64,000 bases of DNA from CAZXGD01 sp046350455 (GCA_046350455.1 JAXMAM010000002.1:124001-188000), one strand, 5' to 3'. Numbered from the stretch's first letter, positions 50,077 through 59,893 are shown. The notes: generated by a model from the sequence alone, not told the origin. Numbers and translations: made by a program.

Positions 50077-51441
50077 TCAGGCTCCTACCAGTGCAGCGGC
50101 GCGTCGGCCGTCCACCAGGGTCTGGGTGCGTTCTGGGCCAAGGCTCACCACCTGCACCGGCACGCCCACCACCTGCTCGATGCGTTCCAGGTAGCGCTGG
50201 GCGTTGGCCGGCAGGTCATGGCGGGTGCGTGCGTCGTGCACATCATCTGCCCAGCCGGGCAGGGTCTCGTACACGGGCTGCACCGCCTCAAGACGGTGTG
50301 CATCCGGGATGAAGCGATCTGTCTCGGTGCCGTCTGGCAGGCGGTACCGCACGCAGAGCTTGACCTCGGACATGCCGCTGAGCACGTCAAACAGGGTGCA
50401 GGCGATGCCTGTGGCGCCGCACACCATGGCGCTGTAGCGCACCGCCACCAGGTCAAGCCAGCCGCAGCGGCGGGGGCGGCCAGTGGTGGTGCCGTACTCG
50501 CGGCCGCGCTCGCGGATGCGGTGGCCAAGCTCGTTGTCCAGCTCTGTGGGGAAGGGGCCAGCACCCACGCGGGTGCTGTACGCCTTCATGATGCCCAGCA
50601 CGCGGCCGATGGCGCGGCCAGGCACGCCTGTGCCAGCCGGAATGCCCAGCGTGCTGCAGTTGCTGCTGGTCACGTACGGGAAGGTGCCGTGGTCCATGTC
50701 CAGCAGGCAGGCGTTGGCGCCCTCGAACAGCATGCGGCGGCCAGCGCGGATGGCGTCATGGAGCGCGTACACCGTGTCTGCCACGTGTGGCCGCAGCTCC
50801 TGGCCAAGCGCTGCGTAGCGGGCGGCCAGCGCGTCTGCATCCAGCCTGGGGGTGGGCACGCCCAGTGCCTCCAGCTCTGCGGTGCGCAGCTTGCAGATGA
50901 CATGCAGGCGGCTGCGCAGGTAGGCAGGGTCCAGAAGGTCACCCATGCGGATGGCCGTGGAGCGGCGCACCTTGTCTGCGTAGGCGGGGCCGATGCCGCG
51001 GCGCGTGGTGCCGATGGACAGGTTGCCCTGCTCATGCGCGGTCTTGCTGGACAGGTACTCCTCCAGCGCTGCGTCCTGCTCCTTGTGATAGGGCATGACC
51101 ACGTGCGCGCGGTCGCTGATCTGAAGGTTGGTGCCCACCTGCACGCCGCGGCCGCGCAGCTGGCGCATCTCGTCCAGCAGCTTCTCCGGATCCACCACCA
51201 CGCCGTTGCCGATGATGCACTGCTTGTCCGGATACAGGATGCCCGACGGAATCAGGTGCAGCGCATAGCGCTGGTCGCCCACCTGCACCGTGTGGCCTGC
51301 GTTGGCGCCGCCGTTGTAGCGCACGATGCAGTCGTGCTCGGAGGTCAGCAGGTCCACGATCTTGCCCTTGCCTTCGTCGCCCCACTGCAGTCCGACGACA
51401 GCGGTGTGCGGTGCGTTTCCAGGGCGTTCAGTGCTGGTCAT
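50077..51441 (-). CDS. purA: Adenylosuccinate synthetase
   Basis: 454 residues from ATG 51441; an upstream start at 51492 would add residues outside the family. GTP-binding loop WGDEGKGKIVD (residues 20-30), NGGANAGHT, GTTRRGIGPAYADK, GIPAGTGVPGRAIGRVLGIMKAYSTRVG and GWLDLVAVRY are diagnostic. It joins IMP and aspartate to form adenylosuccinate in AMP synthesis. A Phe/Met/Gly pattern in the last third is ordinary. First gene of a probable purA-uppS unit, divergent from hemW. Confidence 0.96.
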   Translation of the reverse strand: MTSTERPGNAPHTAVVGLQWGDEGKGKIVDLLTSEHDCIVRYNGGANAGHTVQVGDQRYALHLIPSGILYPDKQCIIGNGVVVDPEKLLDEMRQLRGRGVQVGTNLQISDRAHVVMPYHKEQDAALEEYLSSKTAHEQGNLSIGTTRRGIGPAYADKVRRSTAIRMGDLLDPAYLRSRLHVICKLRTAELEALGVPTPRLDADALAARYAALGQELRPHVADTVYALHDAIRAGRRMLFEGANACLLDMDHGTFPYVTSSNCSTLGIPAGTGVPGRAIGRVLGIMKAYSTRVGAGPFPTELDNELGHRIRERGREYGTTTGRPRRCGWLDLVAVRYSAMVCGATGIACTLFDVLSGMSEVKLCVRYRLPDGTETDRFIPDAHRLEAVQPVYETLPGWADDVHDARTRHDLPANAQRYLERIEQVVGVPVQVVSLGPERTQTLVDGRRAAALVGA

Positions 51442-51518
51442 GGTCGGGGGTCGCTTTCGGGGCAGGGATGTGCCAAAACGCAAAGGGACCATGGTACCCG
51501 TGGATACGATGCCTCTTC

Positions 51519-52751
51519 ATGGCGCGTTCGTCCGCACATGCAGTTCCGCTGCAGACTTTTGCAGCGCGCCAGCCAGTGGACGAGGTGCTGCAGGGTGTGG
51601 AGCCGCGCTTTGAGGGCGTGTATGCGCATGTGCCCTTCTGCTTCCACAAATGCCATTACTGCGACTTCTACAGCTTTGTGGACAAGGACGACCGGCAGGA
51701 GGTCTACGTAGCGCGCCTGGAGCAGGAGGTGCGCGCCGCGGCGGCCCTGGTGCGCGCACCGCTGTCCACGCTGTTTGTGGGTGGAGGCACGCCAACACTG
51801 CTGCAGCCGCCGCTCCTGGCGCGCATGCTGGAGGCGCTGCGCACCACGCTGCCTTGGAAGCCGGACGCAGAGTGGACGGTGGAGGCCAATCCAGAGACTG
51901 TGAACGCCGCGGTGGCCGATGCGCTGCGGTCGCAGGGCGTCAACCGGGTGTCGCTGGGCGCGCAGAGCTTTCATCCGCATCTTCTGAAGGCGCTGGAGCG
52001 CTGGCATGATCCAGCGTCGGTGGCGCGTGCGGTGGGCGTGCTGCGCCACGCGGGCGTGGAAAACTTCAACCTGGATCTGATCTTTGGCATCCCAGGGCAG
52101 ACGCTGGAGCAGTGGGTGGAGGACCTCCGAACCACGCTGGCGCTGGGCCCCACGCATGTCAGCTGCTACGGGCTGACCTATGAGCCCAACACAGCCATGA
52201 CCGCGCGGCTGGCGCGCGGTGAGGTGGCGCGCTGCCCAGAGGACCTGGAGGCCGCCATGTACGAGGCAGCGCAGGCGCACCTGGCCGCGCACGGCCTGCA
52301 GCAGTACGAGATCAGCAACTGGTGCCAGCCAGGCCGCGAGTGCCAGCACAACCTCCTCTATTGGCGCAACCGAGACTGGCTGGCTCTAGGCCCCAGCGCC
52401 AGCGGCCACGCGCAGGGCGTGCGCTGGAAGAACGTGCCGCGCCTGACCGACTGGCTGGAGCACGCGCCGTGGAGCCCCGCAGTGGATGTGGAGCGCGTGG
52501 GGCCAGACTCCCAGGTGGGCGAGCGGCTGATGATGGGCCTGCGCCTGCGTGAAGGCATCCTCCAGGCTGAGATGGAGCGGCTGCTGGCCCTTGGACAGCG
52601 CGGCGCCACACGGCGGGCGGTGGTGGAGCAGCACCTGGCCAGCGGCCTGCTGGAGTGGTGGCCGGGCGATGCCCAGACACCAGGCCCAGCCCTGCGGTTC
52701 ACCCAGCGTGGACTGCTCCTGGCAGACACAGTGCTGAAGGCCCTGATTTGA
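51519..52751 (+). CDS. hemW: HemW-type radical SAM protein
   Basis: 410 residues from ATG 51519. The radical SAM cluster motif Cys41-x3-Cys45-x2-Cys48 (CFHKCHYC) is followed by LFVGGGTPTLL, the EANPET motif, RVSLGAQSF, NLDLIFGIPGQT and a C-terminal HemN-like domain. HemW proteins act as heme chaperones and lack the coproporphyrinogen oxidase activity once ascribed to them. The assignment to HemW over HemN rests on the CxxxCxxC without the extra Cys of HemN and on length. Confidence 0.92.
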   Translation: MARSSAHAVPLQTFAARQPVDEVLQGVEPRFEGVYAHVPFCFHKCHYCDFYSFVDKDDRQEVYVARLEQEVRAAAALVRAPLSTLFVGGGTPTLLQPPLLARMLEALRTTLPWKPDAEWTVEANPETVNAAVADALRSQGVNRVSLGAQSFHPHLLKALERWHDPASVARAVGVLRHAGVENFNLDLIFGIPGQTLEQWVEDLRTTLALGPTHVSCYGLTYEPNTAMTARLARGEVARCPEDLEAAMYEAAQAHLAAHGLQQYEISNWCQPGRECQHNLLYWRNRDWLALGPSASGHAQGVRWKNVPRLTDWLEHAPWSPAVDVERVGPDSQVGERLMMGLRLREGILQAEMERLLALGQRGATRRAVVEQHLASGLLEWWPGDAQTPGPALRFTQRGLLLADTVLKALI

Positions 52752-52809
52752 CCCGGGGTGACCGAATTTTGCCCGAACCCCGCTGGGGTCCGTCCGATAC
52801 AGAGGGGTG

Positions 52810-53757
52810 ATGCTTCCGCCCATGCTGCGCCTCCTTCGCCCCAAGGACTGGGTGAAGAACGCCTTTGTCCTGGTGCCGCCAGTCTTCTGGCTGGCAGGGC
52901 AGGGCCGCGGAGCCGCAGCGGAAGAGGTGCATGCGCTGCTGGTGGGCACCGCGCTGGCAGTGGGCGCCTTCTGCCTGGCAGGCAGCGGCTTCTACGCCAT
53001 CAACGACGCGCTGGACGCAGAGGAAGACCGGCAGCACCCCGTGAAGCGAAAGCGCCCCGTGGCAGCCGGGCAGGTGACGCCGCGGACAGCCATGACCTTG
53101 GGCGCGGTGCTGCTGGTGGCGGCGGCAGGCGTGGCAGCGCTGGCGGGCAACGGCGTGCTGGCGGTCATCGTGATGTACTTGGCGCTGCAGGCGGCCTACA
53201 ACATCCGGCTGAAGCGCGTGCTGTTTGTGGATGTGGCCACCGTGGCCACTGGGTTTGTGCTGCGCGCGGTGGCGGGTGCATGCGTGCTGTCCGCGCCTGT
53301 GTCAGTCTGGCTGGTGGTGGTGGTCTTCACGCTGACGCTGTTCCTTGGCTTTGTGAAGCGGCTGGCAGACCTGCGCGTGGCAGAGCGCGCCCGCGAGGCA
53401 GGGGAGCGCATCACCTGGAAGCCCCGCGCTGGCTACGAGAGCGACAACGAGCTGAACTGGCTGCTGGCCCTGACCGGCACCTGCACAGTGCTGGCGTACC
53501 TGATGTACGCGCTCAGCAGCCATGCCCGCGACATCTTTGGCGCACGGGCGGTGGGCTTTGCGCTCCTGACCCCGTTTGTGCTGGTGGTGATCCACCGCCT
53601 GTATTCACGGGCCAACAAGGGCCTGAGCGAAAATCCAGTGGAGGTGCTGAAGGAGGACCGCAGCGCTGCCACCGCGGCCGCGCTGTTCATCGCTGGCGTC
53701 CTGGTGTTCCTGTACTGGCCGCCCGCTGCAGAGCTGGTGGGCCGGGTGTTTCAGTAG
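52810..53757 (+). CDS. UbiA-family transferase, decaprenyl-phosphate phosphoribosyltransferase-like
   Basis: 315 residues from ATG 52810 (a GTG lies one codon before). Polytopic. The substrate motifs are NDALDAEEDRQHPVKRKRPVAAG and YNIRLKRVLFVDVATVATGFVLRAVAGA, which match DPPR synthases more closely than quinone prenyltransferases. The opening LRPKDWVKNAFVLVP is also typical. It would transfer phosphoribosyl to polyprenyl phosphate, giving a sugar donor for cell-surface arabinan-type or other glycans. Whether such glycans exist here is not known. Confidence 0.82.
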   Translation: MLPPMLRLLRPKDWVKNAFVLVPPVFWLAGQGRGAAAEEVHALLVGTALAVGAFCLAGSGFYAINDALDAEEDRQHPVKRKRPVAAGQVTPRTAMTLGAVLLVAAAGVAALAGNGVLAVIVMYLALQAAYNIRLKRVLFVDVATVATGFVLRAVAGACVLSAPVSVWLVVVVFTLTLFLGFVKRLADLRVAERAREAGERITWKPRAGYESDNELNWLLALTGTCTVLAYLMYALSSHARDIFGARAVGFALLTPFVLVVIHRLYSRANKGLSENPVEVLKEDRSAATAAALFIAGVLVFLYWPPAAELVGRVFQ

Positions 53758-53774
53758 CGATAGGCGATCCGGGG

Positions 53775-54335
53775 TCAGGGAATGATCAGCTTGCTGGCGC
53801 CTCCGCCCGCTGGCTTTGGCGGGGCTGGCGCTGCACCCGGCGCACCCATGCCCGGCGCACCCATGCCGCCCGGACCCATGCCAGCGCTCCCCGCGCTACC
53901 CGGGTCTGCTGTGGGAATGGCCTGCCCACGGGCCATCTGTTCGGTCACCATGCGCGCCACCTGCAGGAAGCGCATCTTCAGCTCGCGCTGCACATCCTCC
54001 AGTTCAGCGGCTTCTTCCGGCGTCAGGTTGCCCTTGGTCTTCTGCTGAATCACCTCCAGCAGGTCAATGGCAAACTTGGAGCCAGCCAGATCCACGATCA
54101 GCCGGCCCTGTGCGTCGCCCATGGTGCCCAGCCCCATCACAGCCTGCGAGGCCAGGAGCCCAACCAGGCTGCGGAATTCCGCGGGGGGCAGGCCATCGCC
54201 TTCCTGCTCTGCCTTGGCCGCCCGCTCTGCCTCCTGCTTGGCCAGCTTCTCCCGCTCGGCCTGCGCCTGCGCCTTCCAGTCAGAGTCCACGTGCAGGGGT
54301 GATGGATGGCTGGACGGCTGGGCTGGGTCTTGCAT
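53775..54335 (-). CDS. DUF1844 family protein
   Basis: 186 residues. The core (about 50-130; FRSLVGLLASQAVMGLGTM, SKFAIDLLEVIQQKTKGNLTPEEAAELEDVQRELKMRF) is the DUF1844 domain, common in planctomycetes and other phyla. A charged coiled-coil-like N-terminus (AEREKLAKQEAERAAKAEQE) and a Gly/Met/Pro-rich tail flank it. Function unknown. Divergent from the SurA-like gene. Confidence 0.9.
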   Translation of the reverse strand: MQDPAQPSSHPSPLHVDSDWKAQAQAEREKLAKQEAERAAKAEQEGDGLPPAEFRSLVGLLASQAVMGLGTMGDAQGRLIVDLAGSKFAIDLLEVIQQKTKGNLTPEEAAELEDVQRELKMRFLQVARMVTEQMARGQAIPTADPGSAGSAGMGPGGMGAPGMGAPGAAPAPPKPAGGGASKLIIP

Positions 54336-54407
54336 GGTGTCTCCAGGTGGCGGGTGAATCCCTGAGTATAGGTGCCAAGGACAGAGGCCCTTTCGTACAC
54401 TCCGCGC

Positions 54408-55754
54408 ATGGTTGGCAGCCGTGCCTCAAGGATGGGTGCGCTTCTGCGCGCTGTGCCGCTCCAGGCGGTGGCAGTGTCCCTGGTCCTTGTGGCAGGTGTG
54501 ACCAGCGGCTGCAACCCAGCGCCAGTCACCGTTCCATCGGATGCGCGCACCGTGGACGCCGCCGCCTTTGTGGCGCCACCCAAGGCGCGGCCAGAGGTGG
54601 CGCAGACGCCGCAGATTGACATCGAACCACCCGCTGAGATCACAGCGCAGGAGACCATGGTGCTGCCCGACGGCACCAAGGTGACCCGCACAGAGAAGGC
54701 TGAAGAAGCCATCAGCCCTGCCACGCAGAAGCCAGAGACCAAGATCACCCAGCGCACCGAACGGGAGTCTGTGCGCGTGGGCCAGCGGTGGCCTATCGAG
54801 AGCCTGGTGGGCCAGATCAATGGCCGCCCCATCTACGCGGATGCGTTCTTTGCGGAGATTGAAGGCCGCATTCTGGCGCAATCATCCAATCCAGACCAGA
54901 ACGCAGCCAAGCGTGCGGTGCGCGCGATCGTGGAGTCGAGTTTCGACCGCCTGGTGAACAATGAGCTGATCATCGCCGAGGCACAAAGCCGCGTGACGCC
55001 CGAGATGCAGCAGGGCGTGCTGGCGTGGCTGCGCAACATGCAGGAGACCAGCATCGCGCAGCGCGGCGGCAGCCGCAGCCAGGCAGAGCAGCTGCTGCGC
55101 GAAGAAACCGGCATGTCCATGGAGGAGTTCCTGGAATCGCAGAAGGAACGCGGCCTGATCGGCGACTTGCTGCAGCGGCGCGTGAAGCCGCGCGTGATCG
55201 TCAGCTGGCGCGACATGGAGCGCGAGTACGACCTGCATCGCGCCGAACTGGCGCCAGACCCGGTCTACAACCTGGGGCGCATTGCGCTGTTCAAGGACCG
55301 TCAGGCCGCGGAGATCGAGCAGGTGAAGTCCATGGTGGCAGCTGGCAAGACCTTCCAGGAGATTGTCGCCGCCCTCAAGGTGCCCAACCAGGGCAACTGG
55401 ATGCAGGTCAAGCTGGTGAACGGGCAGATGCAGATTGACACCCTTTCTGACGAAGTGGCCGCTGCGGTGCGGCCGCTGAAGCCTGGGCAGGTGTCGCCCC
55501 CTGTTGAAACGCGCACGCAGCTCACCTGGTACACGGTGCTCAGCGAGGAAGTGCCGCAGGCGCGCACCCTCTTTGACCCGCAGGTGCAGCTGTTGATCCG
55601 GAGCCAGCTCACGAACCGCCGCGACATGGAGGCGCGCGCGGAGTACATCGAGTCGCTCCGCAGCCGGTGGATGTCAGACGACATTCAGAAGATGCAGCTG
55701 CGCCTCATCCAGCTGGCCATGGCTCGCTACTTTGACCCAGCCCGCACGCGGTAG
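54408..55754 (+). CDS. SurA/PrsA-like lipoprotein, peptidyl-prolyl isomerase family
   Basis: 448 residues from ATG 54408. Lipoprotein signal ending VAGVTSGC. After a Pro/Thr-rich linker, residues about 125-230 form a SurA_N-like chaperone domain (LVGQINGRPIYADAFFAEIEGRI). The C-terminal part (about 280-390; LGRIALFKDRQAAEIEQVKSMVAAGKTF, PLKPGQVSPPVETRTQLTWYTV) resembles a parvulin rotamase domain but is degenerate. It would fold exported proteins. A TACACT box lies only 6 bases upstream of the ATG, hinting at a leaderless or short-leader transcript. Confidence 0.8.
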   Translation: MVGSRASRMGALLRAVPLQAVAVSLVLVAGVTSGCNPAPVTVPSDARTVDAAAFVAPPKARPEVAQTPQIDIEPPAEITAQETMVLPDGTKVTRTEKAEEAISPATQKPETKITQRTERESVRVGQRWPIESLVGQINGRPIYADAFFAEIEGRILAQSSNPDQNAAKRAVRAIVESSFDRLVNNELIIAEAQSRVTPEMQQGVLAWLRNMQETSIAQRGGSRSQAEQLLREETGMSMEEFLESQKERGLIGDLLQRRVKPRVIVSWRDMEREYDLHRAELAPDPVYNLGRIALFKDRQAAEIEQVKSMVAAGKTFQEIVAALKVPNQGNWMQVKLVNGQMQIDTLSDEVAAAVRPLKPGQVSPPVETRTQLTWYTVLSEEVPQARTLFDPQVQLLIRSQLTNRRDMEARAEYIESLRSRWMSDDIQKMQLRLIQLAMARYFDPARTR

Positions 55755-55771
55755 CGCTGCGCGGCCAGCCC

Positions 55772-56152
55772 CTACCAGCCCATTCCGCTGGCATCAAACG
55801 CGTGGGGGATGTGCAGCACTTCTGCAGCCGCGCCATTCTGGTCCAGGCTCACTGCCACCACGTCAAACTGGGCGATGCGGTCCCGGAACCGCTCCTCCTG
55901 CAGCAGCGCCGCCGCCACCCGCACCAGGTGGCCGCGCTTCACGCTGTCCACGCGGTCCTCTGGGTGCCACGCGCCGCGCCGGGCCTTGACCTCCACCACC
56001 ACCAGCGCGCCCTGGGGTGAGAGCGCCACCAGATCAGCCTCTGCGTGCCCCACGCGAAGGTTGCGCTCCAGGATGGTGTAGCCCAGATCCTGCAGGTGCT
56101 GGGCGGCAGCGGTCTCTGCAGTGGATCCCGTGTGCTGGGTGGGGCTTGGCAT
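55772..56152 (-). CDS. yraN: YraN/UPF0102 family nuclease-like protein
   Basis: 126 residues. Typical UPF0102 pattern: AAAQHLQDLGYTILERNLRVG, EADLVAL and VVVEVKARRG, the restriction-endonuclease-like Asp/ExK core, then KRGHLVRVAAALL. Thought to act in DNA processing, function unproven. Follows the glutamine amidotransferase gene by 120 bases in which I see no gene or clear signal. Confidence 0.93.
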   Translation of the reverse strand: MPSPTQHTGSTAETAAAQHLQDLGYTILERNLRVGHAEADLVALSPQGALVVVEVKARRGAWHPEDRVDSVKRGHLVRVAAALLQEERFRDRIAQFDVVAVSLDQNGAAAEVLHIPHAFDASGMGW

Positions 56153-56272
56153 GCACGCATCATGCCCATGCGCTTTGGCGGCGGTGGTGTGTGAGGCGGA
56201 AATGCACAGCCGTTCGGGATGGGGCGAGTGGAGCAGCGGGCTGAACGCGCGAGTTGCTGTGAGCCCCGCGCG

Positions 56273-57022
56273 CTAATGATGCAGCGGGCTGCGCGCGCGC
56301 AGGCCTGGCTGCTGCCTGCTGGCTGGAAAGAGCAGCAGGTTGCACAGTTCAAACGTGCGCATGGCCAGGCGCTCGGCGTTGGTGGTGTGCTCGGCGGTGG
56401 CCTGGCGCAGCGCCTCGGCTGTGGTGCCCACCGCCGCAAGCTCTGCTGCGCTGGCGCCAGCGATCTCATCCAGGATGGTCTGGCGCGACCACTCCGGGTG
56501 GTACTGGATGCCGTAGCTGGTGGGGCCCACGCGGTAGGCCAGCACAGGGCAGTTCTCGCCCTTCATGACCACCTGCGCGCCCTCTGGAAGCTTGGAGACG
56601 TGCTCGTTGTTCCAGCAGAACACCGTGTGCCGCCACGGCACGCCTGCATAGAGGGCATCTTCCTTGTCCACTGCAGCGGCGCGGGCCTGGTGCCAGCCCA
56701 GATTGGGCTTGGCCAGGCGCGTGACCTCTCCACCCAGCGCTGTGGCCAGCATCTGCGCGCCCAGGCACAGGCCCAGCACTGGGATGCCAGCAGCGTGCGC
56801 CTCGCTCAGCAGGGCCTTCTCCTGCGCCACCCATGCGGCGGGGTCGTTCACGCTCTGGGGGCCGCCCAGGCTGACCACGCCGTGCACGTCGTCCAGGTCT
56901 GCTGGCAGCGGCTGGTTCTGGTCCAGGCGCACCGTCCGGGTGCGCTGGCCAAAGGTGCGGAGCGAATCACCCAGCAGACCCAGGTGACAGGTATCCGAAT
57001 GCTGAAGGACAAGGATGGCCAT
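56273..57022 (-). CDS. Class I glutamine amidotransferase
   Basis: 249 residues from ATG 57022. The triad is readable: nucleophile Cys in VLGLCLGAQMLA, and His/Glu in GIQYHPEWSR. VVSLGGPQSVND is the typical N-terminal glycine loop. It resembles the stand-alone GMP-synthase-like amidotransferases that release ammonia from glutamine for an unknown partner, or hydrolyse gamma-glutamyl compounds. Only 6 bases separate it from dxs. Confidence 0.88.
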   Translation of the reverse strand: MAILVLQHSDTCHLGLLGDSLRTFGQRTRTVRLDQNQPLPADLDDVHGVVSLGGPQSVNDPAAWVAQEKALLSEAHAAGIPVLGLCLGAQMLATALGGEVTRLAKPNLGWHQARAAAVDKEDALYAGVPWRHTVFCWNNEHVSKLPEGAQVVMKGENCPVLAYRVGPTSYGIQYHPEWSRQTILDEIAGASAAELAAVGTTAEALRQATAEHTTNAERLAMRTFELCNLLLFPASRQQPGLRARSPLHH

Positions 57023-57028
57023 GGTTCA

Positions 57029-58990
57029 TCAGCCCACTGTGACAGCGGATGGCACGCCAGCAGCAGGGTGGGCCGCGCGGCGTCCATCCATGGCAGCGCG
57101 GACGGTCCGGGCGATGCTGGCTGCGTCCAGGCCGGTCTCCACCAGCTGTTCGCGGCGCTCGCCATGGTGCACCCAGTGGTCTGGCAGCGCCATGCGCGTG
57201 ACCAGACGGGTGTCAAGACCCAGTTCGTTGCACGCCTCCAGCACGCAGCTGCCAAAGCCGCCGCGGATGGAGTGGTCTTCCACGGTGATCACTGGAATGC
57301 CACGCTCCAGCAGGCTGCGCAGGAGCGCAGTGTCCACTGGCTTGGCGAACCGGGCGTCGTACAGGTCAACCTTGTATTCGCTGAGCGAACGCACCGCTTC
57401 CAGCGCTTCGATGGCCATGACGCCAAAGCCCAGGATGGCTGCATCGGGCGTCTGATGCTGGATGAGAGCGCGCGCCTTGCCCAGCTCAAAGGGCGGGCAC
57501 ACCTGGTCTGCAAAGGCGGTGCTCACCGAGTCGCGCGGATAGCGCACGCTGCTCAGGCCCTGCTCGTAGCCAGCCATGAACTCGATGGCTGCCTTCAGGC
57601 TGGGCTCGTCCATGGCGGCCATGATGGCTGCATTGGGAAGCACAGCCAGCAGGCTGATGTCGCAGAAGCCGTGGTGCACTGCGCCATCGCCGCCCACCAG
57701 GCCAGCGCGGTCCAGGCACAGGCGGATGGCCAGGCCCTGCAGCGCCACTTCCTGGAAGCACTGGTCAAACGCGCGCTGCACAAACGTGCTGTACACCGCA
57801 AAGAAGGGCTTCCAGCCAGTCTTGGCCAGGCCAGCCATCATGTCTGCTGCGTGGCTTTCGCAGATGCCCGTGTCCCAGGTGCGGTCTGGGAAGCGCGGCA
57901 GCAGCTTGGAGATGCCTGTGCCGTCTGGCATGGCAGCCGTGCACGCCACCACCTTGGGGTCGCGCTCCATCAGGTCGGCCATGATCTCGCCGAACGCGCT
58001 GGTAAAGCTGCGGCCGCTCTTCTTGAGCTCCACGCGGCAGCCTTCCTGCTCCAGGTTCTGCACGCTGAAGGCGCTGGGGCTGTGGAAGGTGCACGAGTCG
58101 TTCTCGGCAAAGGCAAAGCCCTTGCCCTTCACGGTCTTCACGTGCAGGACCATGGGGCGGTCGAATTCCTTGGCTTCGTTCAGCACGTCCACCAGAGTGC
58201 GGATGTCGTGCCCGTCCACTGGGCCCACTGTCACCAGGCCAAAGTGCTCGAACCAGCCATTCTCATGCGCCAGGCTCTTGGAGACCTCGCCCATGCGGTG
58301 GTACAGATCGCGCAGCGTGCTGCCGCCCCAGATGTGCTTGCTCCACTCCTTGGCTGTCTTGCGGAACTCGCTGTAGCCCTGGCTCAGGCGCACCTTGTCA
58401 AAGTAGGCGGCCACTGCGCCCTGGGGCTTGGCGATGCTCATGCCGTTGTCGTTCAGCACCACCAGGAACTGGCGGGCCAGCGTGCCTGCGTTGTTCAGAC
58501 CTTCCATGGCCACGCCGTTCACAATGCTGGCGTCGCCGATGATGGTGGCCACGCGCCGGCCAGCGGGCGTCTCGGGAGACCAGCCTTCGCCGCTGAGCGA
58601 ATCACCGCGGGCCATGCCCACGGCAGTGCTGATGCCAGTGCCAGCATGGCCCACGCTGAACAGGTCGTATCCGCTCTCGCGTGGCTCAGGGAAGCCCGCC
58701 ATGCCGCCGCGCTGGCGCAGCTTGCCCAGGAGGTGCTGGCGGCCGGTCAGCAGCTTGTGCGTGTAGCACTGGTGCCCCACGTCAAAGAGCAGGCGGTCGT
58801 GACCAAAGTCAAAGACGTAGTGCAGCGCGATGGTCAGGTCCACCACGCCCAGATTGGGCGCAAGGTGACCGCCGCTCTTGGCGACCTGGTCGCAGATGGC
58901 CTGCCGGACCTCGGATGCGAGCTCGGTGAGCTGGTCAATGCTCAGGCGTTTGAGGTCAGCTGGACCTGCCAGGGTGGGGAGAATCTTCAT
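57029..58990 (-). CDS. dxs: 1-deoxy-D-xylulose-5-phosphate synthase
   Basis: 653 residues from ATG 58990. Thiamine-diphosphate enzyme of the transketolase fold that makes DXP from pyruvate and glyceraldehyde 3-phosphate, the first step of the MEP pathway. Motifs: KSGGHLAPNLGVVDLTIALHY, DVGHQCYTHKLLTG, GHAGTGIS, the ThDP-binding GDASIVNGVAMEGLNNAG, and RLCLDRAGLVGGDGAVHHG with the usual catalytic region. It lies 27 bases after the prenyl synthase gene, in a dxs-amidotransferase run. Confidence 0.96.
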   Translation of the reverse strand: MKILPTLAGPADLKRLSIDQLTELASEVRQAICDQVAKSGGHLAPNLGVVDLTIALHYVFDFGHDRLLFDVGHQCYTHKLLTGRQHLLGKLRQRGGMAGFPEPRESGYDLFSVGHAGTGISTAVGMARGDSLSGEGWSPETPAGRRVATIIGDASIVNGVAMEGLNNAGTLARQFLVVLNDNGMSIAKPQGAVAAYFDKVRLSQGYSEFRKTAKEWSKHIWGGSTLRDLYHRMGEVSKSLAHENGWFEHFGLVTVGPVDGHDIRTLVDVLNEAKEFDRPMVLHVKTVKGKGFAFAENDSCTFHSPSAFSVQNLEQEGCRVELKKSGRSFTSAFGEIMADLMERDPKVVACTAAMPDGTGISKLLPRFPDRTWDTGICESHAADMMAGLAKTGWKPFFAVYSTFVQRAFDQCFQEVALQGLAIRLCLDRAGLVGGDGAVHHGFCDISLLAVLPNAAIMAAMDEPSLKAAIEFMAGYEQGLSSVRYPRDSVSTAFADQVCPPFELGKARALIQHQTPDAAILGFGVMAIEALEAVRSLSEYKVDLYDARFAKPVDTALLRSLLERGIPVITVEDHSIRGGFGSCVLEACNELGLDTRLVTRMALPDHWVHHGERREQLVETGLDAASIARTVRAAMDGRRAAHPAAGVPSAVTVG

Positions 58991-59017
58991 GGAGTATGGG
59001 AATCCTAGGCTGTCAGG

Positions 59018-59893
59018 TTATCGCGTCCTGACCGCCAATGCGTCGGCCATCGAACGAAGGGGGTCTGCTGCAGGGCCAAGCGGGGCGATGGCATCACAGG
59101 CCTGCTCCAAGAGGCGGGTGACCGTGCGCCGACTCTCTTCCAGGCCGTGGACGCTGGGGTAGGTCTTCTTGCCTGCATCGCGGTCCTTGCCAGACGCCTT
59201 GCCCAGGTGCTCGGTGGACTGCGTCTCGTCCAGGATGTCATCCACCACCTGGAACATCAGGCCCATGGCGTCGCCATAGCGGGTGAGGGCTGCCATGCCC
59301 TTTGCATCCGTGTTGCCGCACAGCGCGCCCATGCGACAGGCGCAGCGGATGAGCGCGCCGGTCTTGTTACGGTGGATGAGGCGCAGTTGTTCGGCAGGAT
59401 CGGTGGCGCCTTCAAAGCCGCCCAGGGTGTCGTAGACCTGCCCAGTGATCATGGCGGTGGTGGCGGTGGCCAGCTCCTGGGCCACCACAGCGGGCGCGAC
59501 AGGCGATTGCAGCGCCACCTCCAGCGCGACAGAGAGCAGGGCATCGCCAGCCAGGATGGCCAGCGCCTCGCCATGTGCGCGGTGGGTGGTGGGGCGGCCC
59601 CGGCGGAGGTCGTCGTTGTCCAAGGCTGGCAGGTCGTCGTGCACCAGACTGAAGCAATGCACCATCTCCAGCGCGATGGCGGCTGGCATGGCATGGTCAG
59701 CCCGGCCACCCACAGCCTGGCAGGATCGCAGCACCAGGATGGGGCGCACGCGCTTGCCGCCACCCAGGGCGGCGTAGCGCATGGCATCCCGCAGCCGGGG
59801 AGCCAGGGCGCGCGAGGTGAGGGCGGCGTCGAGGGCTGCCTCCACAGAGGTCAGGAGCGCAGTGTCGCTTTCGGTGGCATGCACGGCGGACAT
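59018..59893 (-). CDS. Polyprenyl synthetase (farnesyl or geranylgeranyl diphosphate synthase)
   Basis: 291 residues from ATG 59893. The first Asp-rich motif is DDLPALDNDD (86-95), the second is QVVDDILDE near residue 220, with GGGKRVRPILV before them. The two-residue insertion in the first motif (DDxxxxD) marks a type that makes C15 or C20 diphosphates. The chain length is not certain. Directly upstream of dxs on the same strand, supporting isoprenoid synthesis. TACAAT about 18 bases before the ATG is a possible -10 box. Confidence 0.92.
   Translation of the reverse strand: MSAVHATESDTALLTSVEAALDAALTSRALAPRLRDAMRYAALGGGKRVRPILVLRSCQAVGGRADHAMPAAIALEMVHCFSLVHDDLPALDNDDLRRGRPTTHRAHGEALAILAGDALLSVALEVALQSPVAPAVVAQELATATTAMITGQVYDTLGGFEGATDPAEQLRLIHRNKTGALIRCACRMGALCGNTDAKGMAALTRYGDAMGLMFQVVDDILDETQSTEHLGKASGKDRDAGKKTYPSVHGLEESRRTVTRLLEQACDAIAPLGPAADPLRSMADALAVRTR

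Noticed and set aside
56219..59008. Plus-strand open frame of about 929 codons opposite dxs and the amidotransferase
   Set aside because: Fully antisense to two well-recognised genes; no domain.
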